This document shows positions 46,376 to 55,906 of a stretch of DNA of 64,000 nucleotides, piece by piece (the stretch's first letter is position 1; the number at the start of each line of letters is the position of its first letter). The notes below the pieces were generated by a model. The model saw only the letters and a program-made list of their open reading frames with translations, did no database searches and had not been told where the DNA came from. The DNA comes from Psychrobacter pygoscelis. GTDB lineage: Bacteria > Pseudomonadota > Gammaproteobacteria > Pseudomonadales > Moraxellaceae. The position numbers and the translations under genes were made by a program. The DNA lies in the NCBI RefSeq assembly GCF_004335015.1, contig NZ_RQRU01000001.1, positions 558,001 through 622,000 on the forward strand, read 5' to 3'.

Positions 46376-47208
46376 TGTTGACTGATGTCCTCCCCAAAAA
46401 ACTCCTCACTTAATCGAGTTAGCGTACCATCATCATGAAGCTCTTGCATCGCTGTGTTGAGCTTAGCCACTACTTCGTCGTCACCTTTACGCAGCACTAG
46501 ACCTGACCCAGTCTTCTCATCTGCAGGCGCGACCAGCTTAATCTCAAGACCGCTGTCAGGGAACTTTTTAAGATAATCGAGTACCGCCAATTGATCATTT
46601 AGCGTAAAGTCCGCACGGCCCTGCTTAACCAACTCAATCGCTTGTGCCATACCCTCTACAGGAACAACCGTAGCCTGATACTTTTCAGCAAGCTCGCCAT
46701 AGTTACTGCTAAGCGACTGAGCAGATTTTAGACCTTTTAGCGACTCCCAAGCGTTAAAACGACTGTCAGACTCTGGCGCTAATACCACAGCACCGGACCA
46801 GCTATAAGCGTCCGCCTTATCATATTTGGCTTTACGCTCAGGCGTGGTCAAGCTCACCTGATTGGCCACCATGTCAAAACGCTTAGAGTCTAGGCCTGCC
46901 AGCATCGCATCCCACTGGGTCTCCTTAAAATCAACACTGACGCCAAGCTTGTCAGCGACTGCCCTTGTGACTTCGACGTCATAGCCAGTTAGCTCGCCTT
47001 GCTCATTATGATACGTAAATGGAGGATACGTACCTTCAGTGCCAACATTGATCGTACCACCATTATTGATACGCGTAAGTAGATCAGAGCTTGTCTCTGT
47101 ACTGCTTCCAGTCTCAGCATTATCAGTAGTTGGCGATTGGTTGCAAGCTACCAATAATACAGCACTAGAAGCTACGGCAGCTAAGCTTGACAGGGTTCGA
47201 CGGGTCAT
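46372..47208 (-). CDS. tcyJ: Amino-acid ABC transporter substrate-binding lipoprotein, cystine type
   Basis: 278 residues with lipobox LVAC near residue 22. The mature fold is a family 3 solute-binding protein: [77 protein letters not shown]. This corresponds closely to E. coli TcyJ (FliY), including the run WDGMLASLDSKRID and NQVT, so cystine or a similar sulfur amino acid is likely. It stands at the head of the three-gene operon. AAGGA precedes the ATG. metE, also sulfur metabolism, lies 1 kb upstream. Confidence 0.83.
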   Translation of the reverse strand: MTRRTLSSLAAVASSAVLLVACNQSPTTDNAETGSSTETSSDLLTRINNGGTINVGTEGTYPPFTYHNEQGELTGYDVEVTRAVADKLGVSVDFKETQWDAMLAGLDSKRFDMVANQVSLTTPERKAKYDKADAYSWSGAVVLAPESDSRFNAWESLKGLKSAQSLSSNYGELAEKYQATVVPVEGMAQAIELVKQGRADFTLNDQLAVLDYLKKFPDSGLEIKLVAPADEKTGSGLVLRKGDDEVVAKLNTAMQELHDDGTLTRLSEEFFGEDISQQ

Positions 47209-47461
47209 AATCAGTCCTTACTTGATTTATTGTATTACATGTCGCTACATCTCTTTGACGTATGACAAAGTGGGTCAAAATTATAATCATTTCTCAAAAA
47301 AACGCGGGGCGTTAGTGTATTGATTATACTTGAAACTGTTAAATGAAGATTGCGCCTATAGTAATCTAGAATGCTCATAAATACCGTACAGCCTTAGTGA
47401 ACGTTCGTATTGTTCCCTTAATCAACTCCTTTTTACATCTCGTTATTAACGGCTACCGCAT

Positions 47462-47956
47462 CTAACAACTGTCAGACTTAACAAAAAAACCCCAGCAGTG
47501 CTGAGGTAACTTACGATAGATAGCGCTTAATACTAAGTTTGAGCTGCTGTTCATCCAAGCATTCCCTTCGCCGCTAAAGACAGTCTGACCCGTCAAGCTG
47601 TCATTAACGGCGGTTCCTTCTATATGCTCGCCAAATTCCTTATCGCCATTGCCCAGCTGCTTCATGATAGAGTCATGATTAATAAGACCACGGTCACTGA
47701 TAGTAGTATTATTACCATGACCCAATCATTCACCTAACAAGCTGACCGACTCTACATTATCAGCTGCTACCAGCCTAATACCATCTTTATCGATAAAGAA
47801 TAAGGTGTCGTCCTGCATCTAGAAGTCATCCCAGTCCTTGCCCCACCCTGCCACACGGACTTCATCATGACCTAATTAATTAAGGTATTGAGCATAAATT
47901 AGATTGCAGGTTGATCGTTCACTAGAAAACTTTGGTTTATTAAATTTATCTATCAC
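47462..47956 (-). pseudogene. Decayed gene of unknown function, three in-frame stops
   Basis: On the minus strand a perfect ribosome site AAAGGAGGTG (AGGAGG at 47961-47966) precedes a GTG at 47956, and an ATA at 47953 that could be a mutated ATG with better spacing. The following frame reads IDKFNKPKFSSERSTC..., then TAA at 47876-47878, LGHDEVRVAGWGKDWDDF, TAG at 47819-47821, MQDDTLFFIDKDGIRLVAAD, TGA at 47726-47728, then LGHGNNTTISDRGLINH to about 47520. The frame stays constant through all three stops and amino acid composition is protein-like, so a once-functional gene of about 150 codons has decayed. The family was not recognised. Confidence 0.7.
47476..47513 (-). terminator. Terminator at the 3' end of the decayed gene
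   Basis: On the minus strand CCTCAGC and GCTGGGG pair around ACT and are followed by seven T. It falls inside the last part of the open frame, implying the original stop lay before it and has been lost. Confidence 0.75.
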
Positions 47957-48122
47957 TACACCTCCTTTAGCAATCGCAGTTTTTCAAGCTCTAATGGCGT
48001 CTCCTGCTAGACAAGTCTATGCTGCTTAAATATCAACTCCCTATCAGGCTTATTACTACTCTTATATTACAGCCGATTCATTGTTATCAATAAATTAAGC
48101 AATGGCTACTGCCTAGCATACA

Positions 48123-48154
48123 AAAAACCCTTCCAAAATAATTTGAAAGGGTTC
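48123..48154 (-). terminator. Terminator after metE
   Basis: On the minus strand AACCCTTTCAAA and TTTGGAAGGGTT pair and are followed by TTTTTT. It lies about 80 bases after the metE stop. Confidence 0.82.
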
Positions 48155-48231
48155 TGTTAAATGATAAAAGCTGTTAAAAGATTTAAGTGGTTAAGCTAAT
48201 TCTAACCGTATACCTAAGCTCCATGAGTCAT

Positions 48232-50553
48232 CTAGGCGGCGTACTTATTACGAACCACTTTGGTCATCTCAACCATGTTGCTTAGCTGCTCGCGAACCTC
48301 TTCCCAGTTACGAGTCTTTAGACCACAGTCAGGGTTAATCCATAGACGCTCGACAGGAATGTACTTTTGCGCCTCATCGATGACGACCTGCATGGCTTCA
48401 CTATCTGGAGCTCGTGGGCTGTGGATGTCATAGACACCTGGTCCGATCGCGTTTCTATAACCATCTGCGCCATCATTATCATCACCTTTTTTGAAGGCAT
48501 CCAATAACTGAAGTCCAGAGCGCGCTGTCTCGATAGTAATCACATCAGCGTCCATGTTTTGAATGTGATGCAAGCAATCATGGAAGCTTGAATAACACAT
48601 GTGCGTATGAATCTGCGTGTCTTGCTTAGCACTGTTGGCTGAGTGCTTAAACGAGGCCACAGCTTGCTCCCAATAATGAGGCTGCTCAGCAGCTTTCAGC
48701 GGTAAGCCCTCTCTAAAGGCTGGCTCATCAATCTGAATAATACTGATACCAGCGTCCTGTAAATCGCTCACTTCTTGATTGATCGCTTCCGCAATCTGCA
48801 ATCGTAGGATATCACGCGTCGCCGTATCACTTGGTGCAAATGACCAGTTCAAGATAGTAACTGGACCTGTTAGCATCCCTTTCATTGGCTTGTCAGTCAG
48901 GCTTTGCGCGTATTTGATCCATTCTACAGTCATGGCATTAGGGCGGCTAATGTCACCAACGACGATCGGTGGACGCACACAGCGCGTACCATAACTTTGC
49001 ACCCAACCTTGGCTGCTTAGCCAGAAGCCATCAAGGTACTGAGCGAAGTATTCGACCATGTCAGTACGCTCAGCTTCACCGTGAACTAGTACATCAAGAC
49101 CTAATGCCTCTTGATCGGTGACGCATTGGCGAATCTCTTGCTCGATGACGGCTTGATAATCGGCATCTGATAGCGAGCCATCTTTCCACTGCTTACGAGC
49201 GCGGCGGATTTCAGGCGTTTGTGGGAATGAGCCGATAGTCGTCGTAGGCAGTAGTGGCAGATTAAGCTTTTCTTGCTGCTTGGCATAGCGCTCAGCGAAC
49301 TCGCCATCACGAACTTTTGCATCGCCACTTAGCGGGGTCAGCTCAATCTTCGTCGCCGCTGAGTCAGCACTAGCCTCACCACTGGCAATCTTGGCACAAG
49401 TAGCGACTTCTTTAAGTTTTTGCTTGGCAAAGGCCAGCTTACCTTGTAGCTCTTCAGGCACAGTCTCTGATGCGATATCGACTGGCAAATGTAGTAGTGA
49501 TGAGCCAGTACCTACCCATAATCTTGAGCCTTCTAGCGTTTTTTTGCTGTTTAAACGCTCATTGGCGTCTTGCAAAATCTGCTGGGCTTGAGCTAGATCT
49601 GTGGTCCAGACGCTACGACCATCGACAATACCGACTGATAGTAGCTTGTGTGTTGGCAGATGATCAATCACTTGAGTGACGTACTGTTTTGGTCTATCAG
49701 AGCGCGTAACATCGATGTGTAAACCGCTGACTGGTAAGTTACAAGCGATATTGCAGTTATTACCTAGTGTGCCAAAATAGCTAGCAACGATCAGCTCAGG
49801 CGGTGTCTTTTGTAGACCATTGTAGGCGCGCTCAAATGCTTGCTGCCAAGTGCTATCTAAGTCTAGCGCTAAGATAGGCTCATCGACTTGTACCCAATCT
49901 ACGCCTCGCTCACCTAGCTCATTGAGTAATTTGGCATAGACAGGAAGTAACTTAACTAGATGTGTAAGCTTGTCCTCAGCTTCACTACTTGCTAGGTAGA
50001 GGAAGCTTACTGGGCCAACGATGACGACTTTTATTGGGGTATTTTCTTTACCGTTTTTTGCCAAGATGGCTTTGGTGTCATCAACTTGCTTGAAGATTTG
50101 GCTAAAATCAGTATTAGAGAAGTCTTCATCCGCTGCTAGCTCAGGTACTAGATAGTGATAGTTGGTATCGAACCATTTGGTCATTTGCCAAGCGGCGGTA
50201 TCTTCAAACTGACCTGTATGGTCGCGACCACGGGCAAAGTAAAACTGACGATCGAAAATCTCAAGTGTCTCAGCACCTTTAAAACGCGGTGGGCAAACAC
50301 CAAAGGCGACTGCTTGGCTAAGAACTAAGTCATAATGGGCGAAATCACCAGTGGTGATAATATCTAGATTAGCATCAATCTGGTCTTGGATATTGGTGTC
50401 AAACACCGCTTGAATAGCTGCTTGAGCAGTGGCTTTATCTTGCTTGCCTTTCCAGTAACGCTCTAAGGCAAACTTAGTTTGGCGCTTATCACCGATTCTA
50501 GGGTAGCCTAGGATATGGCTAGGAATCTGGGAAGTTTGATTTGCTGTAGTCAT
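48232..50553 (-). CDS. metE: Cobalamin-independent methionine synthase
   Basis: Transfers methyl from methyltetrahydropteroyl-triglutamate to homocysteine. About 773 residues with both barrels: N-terminal ILGYPRIGDKRQTKFALERYWKGK and C-terminal TTTIGSFPQTPEIRRARKQWKDGSLSDADY, LVHGEAERTDMVEYFAQ, and zinc ligands in HMCYSSF (His, Cys), the Glu of TIETARSG, and the late NPDCGLKTRNW (Cys). ATG 50553 is chosen because GGAG lies 6 bases before; ATG 50565 lies upstream of that site. Confidence 0.97.
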   Translation of the reverse strand: MTTANQTSQIPSHILGYPRIGDKRQTKFALERYWKGKQDKATAQAAIQAVFDTNIQDQIDANLDIITTGDFAHYDLVLSQAVAFGVCPPRFKGAETLEIFDRQFYFARGRDHTGQFEDTAAWQMTKWFDTNYHYLVPELAADEDFSNTDFSQIFKQVDDTKAILAKNGKENTPIKVVIVGPVSFLYLASSEAEDKLTHLVKLLPVYAKLLNELGERGVDWVQVDEPILALDLDSTWQQAFERAYNGLQKTPPELIVASYFGTLGNNCNIACNLPVSGLHIDVTRSDRPKQYVTQVIDHLPTHKLLSVGIVDGRSVWTTDLAQAQQILQDANERLNSKKTLEGSRLWVGTGSSLLHLPVDIASETVPEELQGKLAFAKQKLKEVATCAKIASGEASADSAATKIELTPLSGDAKVRDGEFAERYAKQQEKLNLPLLPTTTIGSFPQTPEIRRARKQWKDGSLSDADYQAVIEQEIRQCVTDQEALGLDVLVHGEAERTDMVEYFAQYLDGFWLSSQGWVQSYGTRCVRPPIVVGDISRPNAMTVEWIKYAQSLTDKPMKGMLTGPVTILNWSFAPSDTATRDILRLQIAEAINQEVSDLQDAGISIIQIDEPAFREGLPLKAAEQPHYWEQAVASFKHSANSAKQDTQIHTHMCYSSFHDCLHHIQNMDADVITIETARSGLQLLDAFKKGDDNDGADGYRNAIGPGVYDIHSPRAPDSEAMQVVIDEAQKYIPVERLWINPDCGLKTRNWEEVREQLSNMVEMTKVVRNKYAA

Positions 50554-51010
50554 CATTAACTCCATTAGTTATATTCAATTTAAATTATTTATCATGAATA
50601 ATTTTGATGAAGCAATAATAGCTTAAATTTATAATGAATAAAAATCATCTTTTTCATTTTAAGATGAATAATACTTAACAAACTTAAAGCTTCTATTATG
50701 TAGCCGTTAATACAACCCAACACAGCCAGTCAGCTAGCCGCGTTATACTATAGTGCATTCAATACAAAATAACGCCGCGATACTGGGATGAATACTTTGT
50801 AGTCTTTGGCAAGTGCAAGTACAGCAAGCCAGAAAGACTTACAGCAATATCGCGCTTAACCTTATTTATATCTTTTTTATTTTCGAGCGACTACGTAATT
50901 TACATTAGCTGCTTTTATTTATACCAGCTTATTGCCTTGCCTTACTTAACGCATCACATTTGACAAAGTAGTTATTCCTATGACTTAGGACTCAATTAGA
51001 ACTTAATGCC
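50554..51010. promoter_or_regulatory. metE upstream region
   Basis: A 457-bp divergent stretch. ATGAATA occurs three times at 50594, 50634 and 50664, each followed by A, and TGAAAAAGATGA lies on the minus strand near 50647-50658; these resemble MetR half-sites (TGAA...TTCA) only loosely. Near 50757-50860 a longer non-coding segment includes AAGTGCAAGTACAGCAAGCC, which recalls GTGCAAGTAC at 39723. No S-adenosylmethionine riboswitch fold was recognised. Confidence 0.35.
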
Positions 51011-51919
51011 ATGCCTCATCTTACTAGCAATCTGGGAAAAAACACTGCAAATGCTGACCACTCCAAAAGTCTTAGCACGGCAACGTCTCTTACTGGGGTA
51101 CAGTGCCCTATGGCCAATGACAATAACGACAACAATGACAATGGAGCTGGCACTATAAACAGTACCGATAGCATAACTAATATGGCCAATGGTAAGGCAG
51201 CAATGACCACTATGCCCACAGTGACTCAGATGGCGCTACGTCAATGTGGGCGGGTTGTACTGATCGCTAATAACCCCTCTATTACCACCGCCACTTTGGA
51301 TGAATTACTACGCCCGACAGACTTGATAGTATTGTTTAATCACTTTATTCATGCCAATTATTTTGCAACCAGTCCTACGGCATGCGCCTTACCTAAGCTC
51401 CTGTTTTTTCGTCAGATTGGCGATAGCAAACTGCATTTTGGCATGCCGCCACGGCACAATAACCTCCCAGCTATTGAAACGATGGTAGATAATGCTTCCA
51501 TAGGGTTTTTATTTAGCAATACCGACTATCAGTTCCCCGACTTACAAGACGATCCTAGTCCCGATGACGACCCTATCGATGACAGTGTCCAGTTGACTAT
51601 TACAGCGCCTTTAAAAGCAATGTTAAATGATAGCGCTTACAGTCGGGCTATTCGCGAGGCGCATCAAGTCGTTGCCGATTATCCCCATTTTGAAGATATT
51701 CATTCTTCTGCCCCCTCCTCTGGCTTCTTTATTTACCGAGTGATGATGGGTATTCGTCATTATCTTGCAGCGCACTACCAACATAACTTAGAGATCATCA
51801 TGGTCGGCTTTAATCATGATCATAAGACCGATTATTTTTGGCATGGGCACAACTGGATATTCGAGCGTGAGGAGCTGGCTCGCCCGCCAGACGGGGTTAC
51901 GGTTATTCGTCAGTATTAG
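51011..51919 (+). CDS. Uncharacterised protein, possible glycosyltransferase
   Basis: 302 residues; no firm family. The first 75 residues are low-complexity, with an Asn/Asp run (NDNNDNNDNG) and Thr/Ser. The folded part begins RVVLIANNPSITTATLDELL, then TDLIVLFNHF, and ends SSGFFIYRVMMGIRHYLA, LEIIMVGFNHDHKTDYFWHGHNWIFERE. The order of an N-terminal nucleotide-site-like strand, a mid NxF and a late SG-helix-GF pattern recalls bacterial sialyltransferase-type (GT42-like) proteins, but this is a weak resemblance. Location beside four glycosyltransferases supports a glycan role. The start is uncertain (weak ribosome site); ATG 51110 is possible. An 'orphan GT' is the best reading. Confidence 0.45.
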   Translation: MPHLTSNLGKNTANADHSKSLSTATSLTGVQCPMANDNNDNNDNGAGTINSTDSITNMANGKAAMTTMPTVTQMALRQCGRVVLIANNPSITTATLDELLRPTDLIVLFNHFIHANYFATSPTACALPKLLFFRQIGDSKLHFGMPPRHNNLPAIETMVDNASIGFLFSNTDYQFPDLQDDPSPDDDPIDDSVQLTITAPLKAMLNDSAYSRAIREAHQVVADYPHFEDIHSSAPSSGFFIYRVMMGIRHYLAAHYQHNLEIIMVGFNHDHKTDYFWHGHNWIFEREELARPPDGVTVIRQY

Positions 51920-52007
51920 TGTCTATTTGATGTTCAATAGAAGCTAATAAATGACTACCAAATTAGCCGAAGTAAAATTTAGAGATTTTAAGTCACTTTA
52001 AAACGGC

Positions 52008-52046
52008 AAAAGTCCCATTACTCACTAAAGTAATCGGGCTTTTTTG
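52008..52046. terminator. Terminator between convergent genes
   Basis: AAAGTCCCATTACT and AGTAATCGGGCTTT pair with one mismatch and a G-T pair, with a T-run on the plus side and A-rich flank on the other. It separates the 51011 gene from the minus-strand cluster. Confidence 0.75.
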
Positions 52047-52103
52047 CTATAACGTACTGTACTGTGTGGCATTACTGCTAGATAACGTTAGGGAGGGACA
52101 AAG

Positions 52104-53099
52104 CTACCCAAAAGGCGCATTAGGATAATAAGCCTCTGCCACCTCTTTAGCTGAAGGCAAGCGGGTAATAATGATCGGGGTATCTTGTGTAGCCTCCCAG
52201 TCGATCAGCCCCATATCAGCAAACTGTGCCAACCAGCCACTCATAGGCCAGTGCTGCCATTTATCATAAAAGCGATTGGCATTAATCACGATACTGGACA
52301 AGTGGTTGAGCGGCGGACGATAGACGCTGTGCTGCTGATGATAGACCACATCAGCGCTCAGATAGAAGTCGACATTGAGCGCGCGGGCCATAAAAGCAAA
52401 GTCTGTATCTTCTGCCCCATAGCCGATATAATGGGTATCAAAGCCACCGAGCTTTTTAAATAGGGTCTTGGTGATAGCAAAGCTTAGACTCCAAAATGCC
52501 CCATAATCTTGCGTTCGCTTCATGACAGGGTCTTGCTCAGATAGGTTGTAACGATAAGGGTTTAATACTGACAAATCATCAAGCTTAGGTGACATCGCTT
52601 GCGCATCAGCCAGTTGCCTGCCTTCCTCCTCAGTTAGCGGCCGAGTCAAATAGCGCGGTTGCGCCATTAGTAAGGCATGCGGATAGTCATTCAGCTTGGT
52701 CAGCAGCCCTTCTATAGAGTCATACGCGACAATACAGTCAACGTCTAAAAATATCAGCGACTCAAAGCTGGCGCTATTAGCCCCAACATTGCGATTGCGG
52801 CCGATATCAAACCCTATCTTTGGCGCTAAACTGTCTGCTGCATCTTTGGCTCCTTGCTCGGATTGGTAACCAATCGTCGTCGGCACCTGAATAATATTTA
52901 GCCCAAAACTATCCAAGCGTGACTGCTGTGCATCATCGTTTACGATAATAACCTCAGCGGGTCGGACGCTACCTGCTGCAAGGCTTGCCAGCAAATTGTA
53001 CAAGTGCCGATTCCGCCCATAGCACGTGGTAATAACACTAACTGCAGCTACAGACGAAGGCGCTAATATAGAAGGTGACGCATTTACGGAGGTAGGCAT
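52104..53099 (-). CDS. Glycosyltransferase, GT2 with galactosyltransferase-like C-terminus
   Basis: 331 residues. N-terminal GT-A fold: VSVITTCYGRNRHLYNLLASLAAGSVRPAEVIIVNDD, then the DxD motif in SLIFLDVDCIVA near residue 135. C-terminal part has GGFDTHYIGYGAEDTDFAFMARAL, the glyco_transf_7C pattern (G-x-EDxDxxxR). Such enzymes add a single hexose or HexNAc from a nucleotide sugar in the cytosol. It is the last gene of the minus-strand cluster. Donor and acceptor cannot be read from sequence. The first 15 residues are disordered, so the true start may be a little later. Confidence 0.8.
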   Translation of the reverse strand: MPTSVNASPSILAPSSVAAVSVITTCYGRNRHLYNLLASLAAGSVRPAEVIIVNDDAQQSRLDSFGLNIIQVPTTIGYQSEQGAKDAADSLAPKIGFDIGRNRNVGANSASFESLIFLDVDCIVAYDSIEGLLTKLNDYPHALLMAQPRYLTRPLTEEEGRQLADAQAMSPKLDDLSVLNPYRYNLSEQDPVMKRTQDYGAFWSLSFAITKTLFKKLGGFDTHYIGYGAEDTDFAFMARALNVDFYLSADVVYHQQHSVYRPPLNHLSSIVINANRFYDKWQHWPMSGWLAQFADMGLIDWEATQDTPIIITRLPSAKEVAEAYYPNAPFG

Positions 53100-53221
53100 A
53101 ACCTAATCGTTTCCAGTTAACTTAAAGATGCTTTAATGAAAAGATGCTTGAAAGTATAAGTAGCTTGAAGTTGAAAAAGCTGGCTTAAAGCAAGTATGAA
53201 TGATGGCCATTGGCATATGAC

Positions 53222-54628
53222 TTATTGAGTAACTGGTCGTTCTGGGCTGAGCCTAAGCCTAGGCAATAGCCAAGCATAAAACCAAATTCTAACATTGTCT
53301 GCTTTGGCTAAACTGCTGATAAATTCATCACTGATGCTCTGGTTAAGCTGAGCTTGTAGCTTAGCACTAGGTATCGCTAGTCTCTTCAAAGCCAACGTAT
53401 CTGTATTGGTAGTTGGATTAGTAGCAGTATTAGTGGTTAGCACTGTCTTGTCAGCAGACGCTATCGTCGTTGCTGGTGCAGTACTACAGCGGTCACTATT
53501 AAAATGAGTTAATAAGTCCTCAAAGCTTATTGCTCGGCCACAAGCAATTAACCCCTCTGCCATCATCTCTTGCTCACGGTGCGGGCGCGTGTCTGGAATA
53601 ACCACTAATGGCGTGGTAACTTGACACGCTTCGCTAATAGCGTTTAACCCACAAGACATCACCAGCAAGTCACTGAGCTGTAAGTAAGGCATAACCTCAT
53701 CTACTTGAACAGCAATATCGACAAACCCTTTTACCGCTGACGCTATAGGACCAAGGGAGATAATAAAGGCACCGGGCATAATTTGTCTTAACAAAGCTAA
53801 CTGAGCATCAATCTGAGCATGACCGCCAAAGCCCTTTATTACCGTGACAATTGGAGCGCGGTGCTTCAGCTTCTTGATTAAAGTTGAATTAACCTCGCTA
53901 TCGTTACTGAAATCGGCAGCATGACTGATTCTATCATCACTACTATCGACCAGATCGCTATTATTAAGCGCTAACTTATGTCTAGATGACGACAGAAAAT
54001 GCAGGCTAATTTGCTTAATAAGGTCTTCTTTCGTCCTCTTAGACTTTGACACTAATGGGTCCGCCACAAAGCCAAGATAAAGGGTCTTTTGCTTAATCCA
54101 AGTGGGAGTGCTAGGTGCTTCTAGACATTCTGGATAAGCAGCGAGCAAGCCAAGCGCACCTTGAAAGGCATTACGGTGTGGCATATCGTCTCGCTCACCT
54201 GGCAAGCGCACGTATAGATAGGGAATACTGGCAGCACGGCATAGCAGTGCCACTTCGACAGAAAGATCAATAATCATTAACTTAATCTGCCGCGTTGCAA
54301 TTTGCTCCAGTAACGTCAGACTTCGCGACTGGATATCAACATTACCCACAGGAGAGTAATGCATACTGCTTGGCTGCCAATACTCGCCTACCCTTCCCGG
54401 TAATACCTCATCAGAACGCTCATCTTCTGGCGGTAGCCGGACCACTTGATCGCCAGCGAGGTGCGAAAAGGAATAATCCTCCTTCGTCGTACTGGTAAAG
54501 ACGGTCAAAACATCATCATTATTGTCATTGTTATCATTGCCGTCTAGAGCCACTAGCCAAGCAGCGAACTTATCAGCTTGCCGACAATGTCCTGAACCAT
54601 GATGATGTGCATAATAGCCGATTCGCAT
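53222..54628 (-). CDS. GT-B glycosyltransferase, MurG/GT28-like
   Basis: 468 residues. The start MRIGYYAHHHGSGHCRQADKFAAWL is a GxGH-type N-terminal motif of GT28/MurG-like enzymes. The C-terminal half has PIVTVIKGFGGHAQIDAQLALL, GAFIISLGP, SDLLVMSCGLNAISEACQVTTPLVVIPDTRPHREQEMMAEGL, the donor-binding region with the Gly-x-N and the PHREQ loop. An Asn/Asp-rich insert (GNDNNDNNDD) sits near residue 30, and a Ser/Thr-rich insert near residues 360-400 looks disordered. Its start is 9 bp after the stop of the GT4 gene, so they are cotranscribed. Confidence 0.78.
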   Translation of the reverse strand: MRIGYYAHHHGSGHCRQADKFAAWLVALDGNDNNDNNDDVLTVFTSTTKEDYSFSHLAGDQVVRLPPEDERSDEVLPGRVGEYWQPSSMHYSPVGNVDIQSRSLTLLEQIATRQIKLMIIDLSVEVALLCRAASIPYLYVRLPGERDDMPHRNAFQGALGLLAAYPECLEAPSTPTWIKQKTLYLGFVADPLVSKSKRTKEDLIKQISLHFLSSSRHKLALNNSDLVDSSDDRISHAADFSNDSEVNSTLIKKLKHRAPIVTVIKGFGGHAQIDAQLALLRQIMPGAFIISLGPIASAVKGFVDIAVQVDEVMPYLQLSDLLVMSCGLNAISEACQVTTPLVVIPDTRPHREQEMMAEGLIACGRAISFEDLLTHFNSDRCSTAPATTIASADKTVLTTNTATNPTTNTDTLALKRLAIPSAKLQAQLNQSISDEFISSLAKADNVRIWFYAWLLPRLRLSPERPVTQ

Positions 54629-54637
54629 AAATGATGC

Positions 54638-55906
54638 CTAAACAGCCTGCATTTGACTGCTATTCTCAGCCCTAACTAGTGGCATTGTTGCCAAGGCTGT
54701 TGATGCTCCTAGCTCATGATAATCTGAACCATCCTGACTAAGAGTACGCTGATACAAGCTAAGGTATCCAGATACCATAGCCTCTACTGAGCAGAATCTC
54801 TCAGCGCGCCTGCGACATGCCGCTCTTGATAGATGGCCAACTTGCTCAAATGCAGCGATAAACTCATCCCTAGCAAGCTTGGGGACGATAATACCGACGT
54901 CGTCTGAGAGTATCTCGCGCCCTGCTCCAACATCAAAGGCGATCACCGGCGTTCCGCAAGCAAGGCTCTCGGCCAGTGTCAAACCATAAGGCTCATCCCA
55001 GGTACTGGTAAACAACATAGCGGTCGATCTGGTCAGCTGCTCATTGATTTGCACCTTACTTAAATGTCCCACATACGTCAGTAGGCCGCGACCACCTGCC
55101 TCGGTGGCATCTTCTGCTAGTAAGGGCGCCACTTCCGCATCAAAATACTCTTGATTACTTCTTGGCCCTGCAATGATCAGCCGCTTATTCGCGGCCAAAC
55201 AATACTGCATCGCAAGGTGCGTCCCCTTCTCTGGGCAAATACGACCAAACCAAAAATAACACTCGTCCTCTATAGGCATAGTATTGGCACTAAAGGAAGC
55301 CACATCTACGCCATTATTCACGACGATAGAAGATACAAACTCTTGGTATAACCGCTGCTGAAAGCGGCTAATACTCGTAAACTGCGTGTTAGTCCCATAT
55401 TGTAGCGTCAACAAGGCAATTCGCAGATGGGCAAAGATAGGCGTGTGAAAGGTCGTTATCATCCGCTTACCTAACGCTTGACCACTCAGCATCGGGACAT
55501 GATGTAAGCTATGGTTATGAACAATATCAAAGCGCTGCCCCTGCCCTTTAGCGCCGCTATCGATACCAGTCCCCTCGATAATCTCACGCATGACATCTTG
55601 ATAGATATGATATTGAAATAGCTCATCACGGCTCATGCCCAAGGAGACGTGTTCGTTTGGGTAGATTTGTGCCTCAAAGCTTTCTCGCGACATCAAAGGG
55701 CGCAGGCGAGCGTTGGTTTGGCTGGCTTCGTGTGCGAATAATGTCACCTCATGACCACGCTCAGTGAGCGCATCGCATAACAGCTGAGTGATCATCTCTA
55801 AACCGCCAGCATAAGGCTCAGCGATGGGATAAAGCGAATGTGCAATAATAGCAATGCGAAGTGGTCTATCAAGCATAGAGGACTGGGTATTTTGATTCTT
55901 CTTCAT
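54638..55906 (-). CDS. GT4-family glycosyltransferase
   Basis: 422 residues with a GT-B fold. N-terminal domain: RIAIIAHSLYPIAEPYAGGLEMITQLLCDALTERGHEVTLFA, FDIVHNHSLHHVPM, ITTFHTPIFAH. C-terminal domain: CYFWFGRICPEKGTHLAMQ, LTYVGHLSKVQINEQLTRSTAMLFTSTWDEPYGLTLAESLACGTPVIAFDVGAGREIL, containing the EPYGLTLAE (EX7E) motif and a retaining-type active site. Adds a sugar to a lipid or saccharide acceptor. The second gene of the minus-strand cluster. A tail of about 30 residues after the fold is low-complexity. Confidence 0.85.
   Translation of the reverse strand: MKKNQNTQSSMLDRPLRIAIIAHSLYPIAEPYAGGLEMITQLLCDALTERGHEVTLFAHEASQTNARLRPLMSRESFEAQIYPNEHVSLGMSRDELFQYHIYQDVMREIIEGTGIDSGAKGQGQRFDIVHNHSLHHVPMLSGQALGKRMITTFHTPIFAHLRIALLTLQYGTNTQFTSISRFQQRLYQEFVSSIVVNNGVDVASFSANTMPIEDECYFWFGRICPEKGTHLAMQYCLAANKRLIIAGPRSNQEYFDAEVAPLLAEDATEAGGRGLLTYVGHLSKVQINEQLTRSTAMLFTSTWDEPYGLTLAESLACGTPVIAFDVGAGREILSDDVGIIVPKLARDEFIAAFEQVGHLSRAACRRRAERFCSVEAMVSGYLSLYQRTLSQDGSDYHELGASTALATMPLVRAENSSQMQAV

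Larger units (their letters stand above)
47209..48231. other. Intergenic region with decayed gene and metE terminator
   Basis: About 1 kb between the cystine operon and metE, both on the minus strand. It holds the pseudogene at 47462-47956 and the metE terminator at 48123-48154. 47209-47460 and 47970-48120 show nothing further. Confidence 0.6.

Noticed and set aside
50554-51010. S-adenosylmethionine or cobalamin riboswitch before metE
   Set aside because: No conserved riboswitch core or multi-stem layout could be traced; only simple AT-rich repeats.
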